From the NCBI GenBank assembly GCA_937892735.1, contig CALBGL010000108.1, positions 1-7,142 of the forward strand: DNA of 7,142 nucleotides, read 5' to 3'. A program made the translations under genes and the position numbers. This stretch comes from an uncultured Clostridia bacterium (GTDB taxonomy: Bacteria > Bacillota > Clostridia > Lachnospirales > Bianqueaceae). Below the pieces are notes generated by a model. It did not search any database. It worked only from the letters and a program-made list of their open reading frames with translations, and had not been told where the DNA came from. This document shows, piece by piece, positions 1 to 5,037 of the stretch (position 1 is the stretch's first letter; every line of letters begins with the position of its first letter).

Positions 1-125
1 TATACCTTTCCCGTTTTCTTATTCTTCTTGCGGGAGATACAGAAGTCGGGAATGGTGTGAAGTTCGAGCAGAGTGTGATAAAACGAAGAAATGATATGTG
101 CAATGTGGGATGAGAGTTTAACCAT
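1..125 (-). CDS. Partial minus-strand gene, N-terminal 41 codons, unknown product (possibly a transposase)
   Basis: An open frame starts at the ATG complementary to 123-125 and runs off the left edge without a stop. The start is preceded by GAAAGGGG (complement of 133-140), a good ribosome binding site 7 bases upstream, and by a well-formed promoter (150-178), so the start is well supported even though the product is not. The visible peptide begins MVKLSSHIAHIISSFYHTLL and continues into a stretch containing IPDFCISRKK and several lysines. There is no signal peptide. The short hydrophobic helical start followed by a basic stretch recalls the N-termini of some IS4-type transposases in clostridia, but that is recall from memory and weak. 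No terminal inverted repeat was found to support an insertion sequence here. Function should be treated as unknown. Confidence 0.6.
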   Translation of the reverse strand, partial: MVKLSSHIAHIISSFYHTLLELHTIPDFCISRKKNKKTGKV

Positions 126-149
126 GGAATCGCCCCTTTCATATGTCTT

Positions 150-178
150 ATGATACCACGAGAAATACGAAGTGTAAA
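150..178 (-). promoter_or_regulatory. Sigma-A promoter for the minus-strand gene at the left edge
   Basis: Read on the minus strand, TTTACA (173-178, five of six matches to TTGACA) is followed after exactly 17 bases by TATCAT (150-155, five of six matches to TATAAT). Transcription would start near 143, giving a leader of under 20 bases that contains the ribosome binding site GAAAGGGG. Confidence 0.7.
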
Positions 179-581
179 GATAGAATGCGCGGGGACGGAT
201 ATTGTAAAAAGAAGCTGCTGTACAAACTCGTTTCTGGGTCGATAAGAGACATAATAAAACTTGTCATTCATAAGGGAACAGGCGTGTTCTGTGAGGACAA
301 TATTTCCATTTCGTTATTCTGTCAGCAGCACATTTTCTTTTTAATAGAAGGCGCGAATCTGTGCTGTAGTGCGGTGTTTTCATATATGCGCCATGGGGTG
401 ATGTTATATGGGGATTTCGGCTCGGTCAGTGGACTATATGAATTAGGACAGGCAGTTTTGGGAAGAGAATATATTTTCGGTATGTCCGGCACCATCGAAA
501 TTTACCAGTCTGAGGGTTAAAGAGAACAACGACTTACGATTCTTGGGCACGGATACTGTATAGAGGAGATGTCCGATTATC
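179..581. other. Intergenic stretch between divergent promoters; no supported gene
   Basis: About 400 bases lie between two outward-facing promoters. The longest plus-strand open frame here (143-520, 125 codons) begins at an ATG with no ribosome binding site, lies on top of the minus-strand promoter, is rich in cysteine, and matches no family I recognise. Its second half (about residues 80-125, glycine-rich and well mixed) looks more protein-like than its first half. A short minus-strand frame (about 57 codons, starting near 496) also exists and has no recognisable ribosome binding site. This could be the remnant of a decayed gene or a long divergent regulatory region; nothing in it can be assigned with confidence. 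Confidence 0.4.
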
Positions 582-610
582 TTGACAATGGAAAAGCTTT
601 TTCGTATAAT
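582..610 (+). promoter_or_regulatory. Perfect-consensus sigma-A promoter of the methyltransferase operon
   Basis: TTGACA (582-587) and TATAAT (605-610) are both exact consensus hexamers separated by exactly 17 bases. Transcription should start near 617, about 50 bases before the methyltransferase ATG. This also decides the start of that gene, because the upstream in-frame ATG at 569 lies before the transcription start. Confidence 0.9.
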
Positions 611-667
611 GTGAGAAAAGCCAGATCATGTAGATTTTCAGACGCAGGAAAAGTGGAGGCGAGAAAG

Positions 668-1444
668 ATGAGCGGCTATTTAGAATATAATCAGAAGAGA
701 TGGAATGAAGTGTCTCGCAAGAAGGCCAATCCTTATACGATTCCTATTTCGCATGAGGACTATGTGAAGCAGAAGGAAGGGCCGATTCGGGTTGTCCTTA
801 CGATCGGGAAAACCGTGCCGGAGGAATGGTTTGAGAGAGCTCCAGGGAAAAAGCTTTTAGGGCTTGCTTGTGGAGGAGGGCAACAGGGCCCCATATTTGC
901 CTCTCATGGTTATGACGTCACGATTATGGATTATTCCAAATATCAACTGGAAGCGGATAGAATGGTGGCGGAAAGAGAAGGAATATCCATCCGAACGGTA
1001 CTCTCCGATATGACCCAAACATTTCCCTTTGAAGACGAGAGTTTTGATATCATCTTTTGTCCAGTTTCTAATGTATACATCGAAGAACTGGATACCATGT
1101 GGAGAGAGTCTTACCGGGTGTTGAGAAAAGGGGGACTGCTCATGGTAGGGTATATGAATCCATGGATTTATATGTTTGACGACGATGCGGTATGGGATCA
1201 TCCAGACCAGGAATTGCGGCTTATATTTTCGTTGCCATTTAACTCTAGAGAGATGGAGAAAGCGGGGCGAGTAACAATTCATCCGGAATATGGTTATGAG
1301 TTCAGTCATACATGGGAAGAGCAGATCCGGGGACAGCTGAAGCAGGGGTTTGCCATGCTGGATTTCTATGAATCCAAGAATCCAGAGAACCGTCTGACAG
1401 CCTATGCGAATGATTATCTGGCAAATCTATGTGTGAAATGGTAG
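668..1444 (+). CDS. Class I SAM-dependent methyltransferase
   Basis: Predicted cytoplasmic enzyme of 258 aa that transfers a methyl group from S-adenosylmethionine; the substrate cannot be told from sequence. The Rossmann-type core is clear. Glycine-rich motif I LGLACGGGQQGP spans about residues 65-75, the acidic end of strand 2 is D88 in TIMDYS (ribose contact in this fold), SDMT with D114 sits at the adenine-contact position, FDIIFCPVSN (126-135) is strand 4, and the VLRKGGLL element is at 151-158. Residues 160-258 form a C-terminal extension rich in aromatic residues that probably shapes the substrate site. The start at 668 is chosen because GGAGG lies 8 bases upstream (655-659) and because the promoter (582-610) excludes the ATG at 569. 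It is the first gene of a two-gene operon, 21 bases before the MmcQ-like gene. The order of motifs is typical of small-molecule methyltransferases (Methyltransf_11-like), not of DNA cytosine or adenine methylases, as no NPPY or PCQ motif is present. Confidence 0.9.
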   Translation: MSGYLEYNQKRWNEVSRKKANPYTIPISHEDYVKQKEGPIRVVLTIGKTVPEEWFERAPGKKLLGLACGGGQQGPIFASHGYDVTIMDYSKYQLEADRMVAEREGISIRTVLSDMTQTFPFEDESFDIIFCPVSNVYIEELDTMWRESYRVLRKGGLLMVGYMNPWIYMFDDDAVWDHPDQELRLIFSLPFNSREMEKAGRVTIHPEYGYEFSHTWEEQIRGQLKQGFAMLDFYESKNPENRLTAYANDYLANLCVKW

Positions 1445-1465
1445 GCAGCAGAGGAAGGGATCTAT

Positions 1466-2230
1466 ATGGGAAAGAAAGAGCGAGAAGAGATTTTGAAGTA
1501 TGCGTCTATGCGATATGGAACAGAGGCAGAGTATCTCTGGAAAACCTCTCCTTCGTATGCAGTGCTTCGTCATGCTGAAAATCGGAAGTGGTATGGGATA
1601 TTGATGAATGTTCCCAGGGAGCGACTGGGCTTGTCTGGAAAGGGAGAGGTAGATATTCTGAACGTGAAATGTGACCCCGTATTGGGAGGTGCGCTTCGGC
1701 TTCAGGCTGGCTTTCTGCCGGGCTATCATATGAAAAAAGATAGTTGGATTTCTATATTGCTGGATGGAACAGTAGATCCGAATACGATATTTTCTCTTCT
1801 GGATATGAGTTTTCAGGAGACAAGCGCGCAGAAAAAGAAACGAACACCACGTCTGGGTGGACAGAGGGAATGGATTGTACCGGCAAACCCGAAATACTAT
1901 GACGTGCAGAAAGCATTTCAGGAACAGGATGTCATTCTGTGGAAGCAGAGCAACCATATTACAGTGGGCGATATCGTATATTTGTATGTGGCCGCACCTG
2001 TCTCGGCTCTGCTGTATCGCTGCCAGGCACTGGAAGTGGATATTCCCTATGACAAAGAACCTGGCGAGTTGAATATCACGCGGGTCATGAGAATAAAGAA
2101 GCTGAATGAGTTTTCGGCGGATGAATACCCGTTGGAGAAGCTGAAGTCCTATGGCGTCAGTGCTGTTCGAGGACCGCGCAATATGCCCAGTGGACTGAGT
2201 CTGAAAAATCGAAAGGAGATAACACCATAA
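1466..2230 (+). CDS. MmcQ/YjbR-family protein with EVE/PUA-like C-terminal domain
   Basis: This 254-aa protein has two parts. Residues 1-118 match the MmcQ/YjbR family (CyaY-like fold, often called DNA-binding although the function is not established): YGTEAEYLW (17-25), AVLRH then KWYGIL (32-46), VDILNVKCDP (62-71), GFLPGYHM (82-89) and WISILLDGTV (94-103). A short basic linker (123-130) follows. Residues 135-250 resemble an EVE/PUA-like domain: EWIVPANPKYYDV, WKQ at 159-161, GDIVYLYVAAPVSALLY (168-184) and a late YGVSAVRGPRNMP (229-241). EVE domains are PUA-fold modules that can bind modified nucleobases, so a nucleic-acid ligand is plausible but inferred. GAGGAAGGGA just upstream of the ATG is a strong ribosome binding site. 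The gene shares a promoter with the methyltransferase and ends 20 bases before the operon terminator. The N-terminal assignment is firm; the C-terminal one is by pattern and memory. Confidence 0.85.
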   Translation: MGKKEREEILKYASMRYGTEAEYLWKTSPSYAVLRHAENRKWYGILMNVPRERLGLSGKGEVDILNVKCDPVLGGALRLQAGFLPGYHMKKDSWISILLDGTVDPNTIFSLLDMSFQETSAQKKKRTPRLGGQREWIVPANPKYYDVQKAFQEQDVILWKQSNHITVGDIVYLYVAAPVSALLYRCQALEVDIPYDKEPGELNITRVMRIKKLNEFSADEYPLEKLKSYGVSAVRGPRNMPSGLSLKNRKEITP

Positions 2231-2250
2231 TCCCTTAGATCTCTCATGAG

Positions 2251-2303
2251 ACAAAAGGGCCGATGTAAAATAGGGGGATTCTGTTTTACATCGGCCCTTT
2301 TGT
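2251..2303 (+). terminator. Rho-independent terminator of the methyltransferase operon
   Basis: A perfect 20-bp inverted repeat (2251-2270 with 2284-2303) encloses a 13-base loop (2271-2283). The stem core is GGGCCGATGT, and its outer ends are A-rich on the left and T-rich on the right (CCCTTTTGTTATT), so it could stop transcription from either side. The left arm begins 20 bases after the stop codon at 2228-2230. Confidence 0.9.
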
Positions 2304-2326
2304 TATTATGTGAGGACAGAATGCAT

Positions 2327-2355
2327 TCGACAATAGAATAGGGATGTGGTATAAT
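2327..2355 (+). promoter_or_regulatory. Promoter P1 of the second operon
   Basis: TCGACA (2327-2332, five of six matches to TTGACA) lies exactly 17 bases before a perfect TATAAT (2350-2355), which also carries an extended -10 TGG just upstream. Its -10 is part of the first copy of the duplicated unit. Transcription should begin near 2362 at the base of the first stem-loop. Confidence 0.75.
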
Positions 2356-2515
2356 AGGCGTGGCTTGACAGTTTTTTATGCTGTGGCAATTGAACCACGC
2401 TCCGAGTTTGCCGCCAAGGGGCGTCAAACTCCGAAGGAAGTCTTGTTGTGGTATAATAGGCGTGGCTTGACAGATTCCTATTACGATAGGGATCGAACCA
2501 CGCCCTGAGTTTGCC
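2345..2515 (+). repeat. Tandem duplicated promoter/stem-loop unit, two copies about 102 bases apart
   Basis: A 27-base direct repeat occurs without mismatch at 2345-2371 and 2447-2473, containing TGGTATAAT, GGCGTGG and CTTGACAG. A variable insert of 19 or 20 bases follows (2372-2390; 2474-2493), then a second shared block with GAACCACGC and GAGTTTGCCG in both copies. In each copy GCGTGG pairs with CCACGC (2358-2363 with 2395-2400; 2459-2465 with 2498-2504, seven pairs). In copy 2 the variable insert forms its own stem (ATTCCTAT with ATAGGGAT, one G-T pair, loop TACG). Copy 1 has a second hairpin, GAGTTTG-CGCC with GGCG-CAAACTC (2404-2431). Copy 2 lacks its right half because the ribosome binding site AAAGGAGG of the next gene is there instead. 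The variable loop inside constant flanks suggests a dispersed intergenic element or a duplicated promoter-leader. Confidence 0.8.
2448..2457 (+). promoter_or_regulatory. Second extended -10 promoter (P2) in repeat copy 2
   Basis: TGG directly followed by TATAAT (2452-2457) forms an extended -10 element identical to that of P1. No good -35 hexamer lies 16-18 bases upstream (CTCCGA sits at the 17-base position), so activity would rest on the extended -10 alone. A start near 2464 would give a leader of about 70 bases that begins with the copy 2 stem-loop and ends with AAAGGAGG. Confidence 0.5.
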
Positions 2516-2535
2516 GTCAAAGGAGGAGATAAGTG

Positions 2536-2838
2536 ATGATGGAGTGGATTCCATTTAATGAAGGGGATACATTGGGAGGTACCGGTTCTGAAAATGGTAC
2601 AATTTTGGCCGACGAAGAATTTGACAATCGTTGCAGGATCACGTTAGAGCAAACAGCGGGTCCGCATACGATTACCTGTGGTGTGTATGGAGAGATGTTC
2701 CATACGGCTTTCTGCCGTGAGGATCAGGCAAGAAAGATCTATGAGGCGATGAAGGAAAAGCTGACCGTCTATTTAACGTCTCCGAAGACAGAGGAGCAGA
2801 AGCGGGAATTTTACAGTGATTTCTTCAGTCAGTTTTGA
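2536..2838 (+). CDS. Conserved hypothetical protein, about 100 aa
   Basis: I do not recognise a named family. The 100-aa product is acidic, with no signal peptide or membrane helix, so it is probably cytoplasmic. It opens with MEWIPFNEGDTLGGTGSENG and contains ILADEEF, CRITLEQTAG, ITCGVYGEMFHTAFC (about 47-61) and a helical, charged C-terminal half (KIYEAMKEKL, then TEEQKREFYSDFF). The alternation of short strands then helices suggests a small alpha/beta fold. AAAGGAGG (2519-2526) is an excellent ribosome binding site. ATG at 2536 (9-base spacing) is preferred, with GTG 2533 and ATG 2539 as near alternatives. It is the first gene after the duplicated promoter units and lies 23 bases before the Nudix remnant. 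The good start signals and even codon use argue that it is real. Similar short proteins seem to occur in Lachnospiraceae, but that is memory. Confidence 0.75.
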   Translation: MMEWIPFNEGDTLGGTGSENGTILADEEFDNRCRITLEQTAGPHTITCGVYGEMFHTAFCREDQARKIYEAMKEKLTVYLTSPKTEEQKREFYSDFFSQF

Positions 2839-2861
2839 TGCCTTTATAGGAGATGGTTCAG

Positions 2862-3014
2862 ATGCTGAAAGTGAAATTTTATGATCAAGTGGATGATAGC
2901 GCGTTGAGGTTTGCCGTTATCATCGCGAAGACAAACGGGTAGTGGGTATTTTGTAAACATAGGGAAAGAGATACCTATGAAATTCCGAGGGGACATAAAG
3001 AGTATCTGCAATAG
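2862..3014 (+). pseudogene. Nudix hydrolase remnant, N-terminal fragment with internal stop
   Basis: Starting at ATG 2862, with AGGAG 9 bases upstream (2848-2852), the frame reads MLKVKFYDQVDDSALRFAVI then IAKTNG, meets TAG at 2940-2942, and continues in the same frame as WVFCKHRERDTYEIPRGHKE before a second TAG at 3012-3014. This is the start of a Nudix hydrolase of the kind whose normal sequence has NGKWVFCKHRERDTYE followed by PGGHxExGE. The first stop replaces what is normally a lysine or similar residue, the first glycine of GGH is an arginine (PRGH), and the sequence ends just where the catalytic Nudix box (GX5EX7REUXEEXGU) should begin. About two thirds of the usual protein is missing. 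No enzyme can be made. The second stop overlaps the ribosome binding site of the next gene, so the fragment now serves as leader DNA within the operon. Confidence 0.8.
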
Positions 3015-3024
3015 GAGAAAAGAG

Positions 3025-3513
3025 ATGACAGAGAAGCTCACGGAAAAGGTCATTGTGAATTATATCAGAGAATTTTTGGTCAATAAAAAAGATGGAAATT
3101 GGCACGAGGAAAAGGTACAGGAGACGGGATTACATCAACATGGTGCGGATCTGATACTCGTGGGCGGGAACAGAAATAGCGAGCGTTTTATCATAGAATG
3201 TAAGGGAAAGTCCTATGCAAAATCTGCGTCCTCTGTGAATAAAGAAGGCTGGTTGGTGGCACTGGGACAGTTGATCACACGAATGAACACGCGAAGAGTC
3301 ATTCAGAAAGGGGTAAGCCGAGGCGATATAAATCGAGCGTATAAATATGGCCTGGGTCTATACTGGGTAGGAGCTCAGGTCGCATTACGCCGGATTCCGA
3401 AGGAGATTGCAAAGGTGTTGAATCTGTATGTTTTCTCAGTGAATGATCAGGGATTTGTGAAACAATGGACTCCCAGAGATTTTGGAAAGGAACATGCGGA
3501 CCATGAGTTTTAA
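3025..3513 (+). CDS. Small PD-(D/E)XK nuclease-like protein
   Basis: The 162-aa cytoplasmic protein has the layout of a restriction-endonuclease-like fold. An N-terminal helix (about 3-19) is followed by the GADLILVGG strand with D42 (40-48), then RFIIECKGKS (54-63) in which E58 and K60 form the E-x-K half of the D...E-x-K metal site. A helix follows with LGQLITRMN (80-88), where Q82 is in the position of the conserved glutamine seen in many such nucleases. The last part, GLGLYWVGAQVALRRIPKEI (109-128) then LNLYVFSVND, looks like the remaining core strands. All three catalytic residues are present, so activity is possible. It has no recognition or helicase domain, and no methylase or restriction partner lies beside it. 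ATG 3025 is chosen because AGGAGA lies 6 bases upstream (3013-3018); frames reaching back to 2911 or 2977 overlap the Nudix remnant. The gene overlaps the GNAT start by 11 bases. Confidence 0.7.
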   Translation: MTEKLTEKVIVNYIREFLVNKKDGNWHEEKVQETGLHQHGADLILVGGNRNSERFIIECKGKSYAKSASSVNKEGWLVALGQLITRMNTRRVIQKGVSRGDINRAYKYGLGLYWVGAQVALRRIPKEIAKVLNLYVFSVNDQGFVKQWTPRDFGKEHADHEF

Positions 3514-4081
3514 GGAGAAGGTGGTTGATTTGGAAATAAGCATTTTAGAGACAGAACGATTGATTCTGCGTCCGTGGGCAGAAGAGGACGCGGGAGACCT
3601 ATACTGTTATGCCAGCCATCCAGATGTGGGACCCATGGCGGGGTGGCCGGTCCATACCAGTGTGGAAAATAGCCGCGAGATCATACGCGGCGTTTTATCA
3701 GAGCCGGAAACGTATGCGATTGTTTTGAAGGAGACGGGACAAGCAGTAGGAAGTATCGGCATCATGAGAGGAGAATACAGTAGTATAGGACTGCCCGATA
3801 CAGAGGGAGAAATCGGATACTGGATTGGAGTACCGTTCTGGGGGCGGGGACTGATACCGGAGGCGGTGCGAGAGATGCTGCGGCATGGTTTTCAGGATCT
3901 GAATCTGGATAGGGTCTGGTGTATGTATTTTGAAGGAAATGTAAAATCTAAACGAGTACAGGAAAAATGTGGATTCCAGTTTCAGTATCGGAGAGAGGAC
4001 CGAGGGTGGCCGCTGCTGGGAAGAAAAGGGGCCGAATATATCTCATGTATCACGAGAAAAGAATGGGAACAAAACGCATAA
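3503..4081 (+). CDS. GNAT-family N-acetyltransferase, RimJ/RimL type
   Basis: This 192-aa enzyme transfers the acetyl group of acetyl-CoA to an amine; the substrate is unknown. The RimJ/RimL pattern is clear: ILETERLILRPW (14-25) at the start, ETYAIVLKETGQAVGSIGIM (69-88) forming the central strands, and EIGYWIGVPFWGRGLIPEAV (103-122) with WGRG supplying the pyrophosphate-binding loop. LNLDRVWCMYFEGNVKSKRV (133-152) then QEKCGF gives the asparagine-containing motif B. ATG 3503 overlaps the nuclease stop by 11 bases, typical of translational coupling. ATG 3494 is preceded by AAAGG, and TTG 3530, which would give the family-typical short start MEISILETERL, follows AAGGAG, so the exact start is uncertain. 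It ends inside the phosphoesterase gene. The family includes ribosomal-protein, antibiotic and small-amine acetyltransferases, and nothing here selects among them. Confidence 0.92.
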   Translation: MSFKEKVVDLEISILETERLILRPWAEEDAGDLYCYASHPDVGPMAGWPVHTSVENSREIIRGVLSEPETYAIVLKETGQAVGSIGIMRGEYSSIGLPDTEGEIGYWIGVPFWGRGLIPEAVREMLRHGFQDLNLDRVWCMYFEGNVKSKRVQEKCGFQFQYRREDRGWPLLGRKGAEYISCITRKEWEQNA

Positions 4082-4923
4082 AGAAGAGGAATGTGGCATT
4101 TCTTTCATTGGCATTCCTAGGAGTATTGATTCTATGGACTCTATGGAGTAATACGGCTTTGGAGTGCAATACATATATCGTTGAGAGCCATATGCTGCCG
4201 GCTGCATTTGATGAGTATCGCATCGCGCATATCTCGGATTTGCATAGTGCCGAGATGGGAACAGAGAATGAGAAGCTTTTGACGATGTTGAGAGAGGCTG
4301 AACCCGATATGATTGCAATAACGGGGGATTTGATTGATTCGCGGGCTACCGATGTGGGAATCGCCCTGCGTTTTACGGAAGAAGCCGTGAAAATAGCGCC
4401 TTGTTATTATGTGACAGGGAATCATGAAGCAAGTACGTCTTTATATGCGGATTTGAGAAAAGGCATGATAGATCAGGGGATTGTCATTCTGGAAAACGAA
4501 CGCTTGGAACTGACGCGTTCAGGAGAGAACATTTCTCTATTGGGAGTCAATGATCCGAGTGTGCATAAGGATTTTGCATCGGATAGTGATGCGAGAATAA
4601 TGGAAGGAAATCTGAACGCCTTGGTGAAGGAAGAGGACTCTTATACCATCCTTTTATCGCATCGCCCTGAACTGTTTGACATATATGTAAAAAGCGGAGT
4701 GAATTTAGTTCTGAGCGGGCACGCTCATGGCGGCCAGTTTCGCCTTCCGTTTATAGGTGGTCTTATTGCACCGAATCAAGGGCTGTGTCCTACATACGAC
4801 GCCGGAATGTTCTCGGAGGACGGTACGGATATGATTGTCAGTCGAGGGATCGGTAATAGTGTGATTCCTGTTCGTTTTCATAATAGGCCGGAAATCGTGT
4901 GTATAGAGCTGAGATGTATTTAG
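4063..4923 (+). CDS. Membrane-anchored calcineurin-like metallophosphoesterase
   Basis: The 286-aa product is a metal-dependent phosphoesterase tethered to the membrane. Basic residues (KRIKKR) precede one membrane segment (about 10-29), so the catalytic domain should face outward, as in Bacillus YkuE-type enzymes. The two-metal site is complete: DLH (D59, H61), GDLID (D89 and D92), GNHE (119-122, N120 and H121), LSHRP with H200, and GHAHGGQ (219-225, H220 and H222). Late residues IGNSVIPVRF (263-272) are typical of this YkuE/YaeI group. The physiological substrate (lipid or cell-wall phosphate ester, nucleotide) is unknown. ATG 4063 follows GAGAAAAGA, a weak ribosome binding site. ATG 4045 is possible with AAGGGG 14 bases upstream. 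Either overlaps the acetyltransferase end, so expression is probably coupled. This is the last gene of the operon, and no terminator is seen before the next promoter at 4948. Confidence 0.93.
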   Translation: MGTKRIKKRNVAFLSLAFLGVLILWTLWSNTALECNTYIVESHMLPAAFDEYRIAHISDLHSAEMGTENEKLLTMLREAEPDMIAITGDLIDSRATDVGIALRFTEEAVKIAPCYYVTGNHEASTSLYADLRKGMIDQGIVILENERLELTRSGENISLLGVNDPSVHKDFASDSDARIMEGNLNALVKEEDSYTILLSHRPELFDIYVKSGVNLVLSGHAHGGQFRLPFIGGLIAPNQGLCPTYDAGMFSEDGTDMIVSRGIGNSVIPVRFHNRPEIVCIELRCI

Positions 4924-4947
4924 AAGTATATTTTTATACGGGAGGTC

Positions 4948-4977
4948 TTGAACTCAGACAGAGGCATGTTGTATAAT
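4948..4977 (+). promoter_or_regulatory. Sigma-A promoter of the NifX/FKBP fusion gene
   Basis: TTGAAC (4948-4953, four of six matches to TTGACA) lies 18 bases before a perfect TATAAT (4972-4977). The predicted start near 4984 gives a leader of about 50 bases. The promoter begins only 24 bases after the phosphoesterase stop, so read-through from the upstream operon may add to expression. Confidence 0.75.
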
Positions 4978-4987
4978 ACATGGGTAT

Positions 4988-5007
4988 CTGTCTTGTAAGA
5001 AAGACAG
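4988..5007 (+). promoter_or_regulatory. Short stem-loop in the leader of the NifX/FKBP gene
   Basis: CTGTCTT (4988-4994) pairs with AAGACAG (5001-5007) around a six-base loop, almost exactly at the predicted RNA start. No U-run follows, so it is not a terminator. A 5'-end stem-loop that protects the messenger is the simplest reading. Confidence 0.4.
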
Positions 5008-5037
5008 GATGTTTGAAAAGAAAGAAGAGGTTATCAG

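Noticed and set aside
569..667. 33-codon N-terminal extension of the methyltransferase from ATG 569
   Set aside because: The perfect promoter at 582-610 lies inside it, so transcription starts after this ATG. ATG 668 has GGAGG at ideal spacing.
857..1309. 150-codon minus-strand open frame
   Set aside because: It lies antisense to the methyltransferase core, has no ribosome binding site or family resemblance, and is a shadow of the real gene.
1427..2254. 275-codon minus-strand open frame
   Set aside because: It mirrors the whole MmcQ/YjbR gene, is rich in Ser, Arg, Ile and His as expected for antisense shadows, and has no recognisable domain.
2345..2473. A minimal CRISPR array (two exact repeats)
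   Set aside because: Only two copies are present, the spacing of 75 bases between them contains further shared sequence, the repeat contains a promoter -10, and no cas gene is near.
2149..2554. Two minus-strand frames whose peptides contain repeated AYYTT-like or ATPIIP-like words
   Set aside because: The repeated words are simply translations of the duplicated DNA unit on the wrong strand. Neither frame has a start signal.
2911..3024. Upstream extension of the nuclease-like gene
   Set aside because: It overlaps the Nudix remnant in another frame, and ATG 3025 has a better ribosome binding site.
4926..4939. GTATA/TATAC hairpin after the phosphoesterase gene as a terminator
   Set aside because: The stem is only five A/T-rich pairs and is not followed by a T run.
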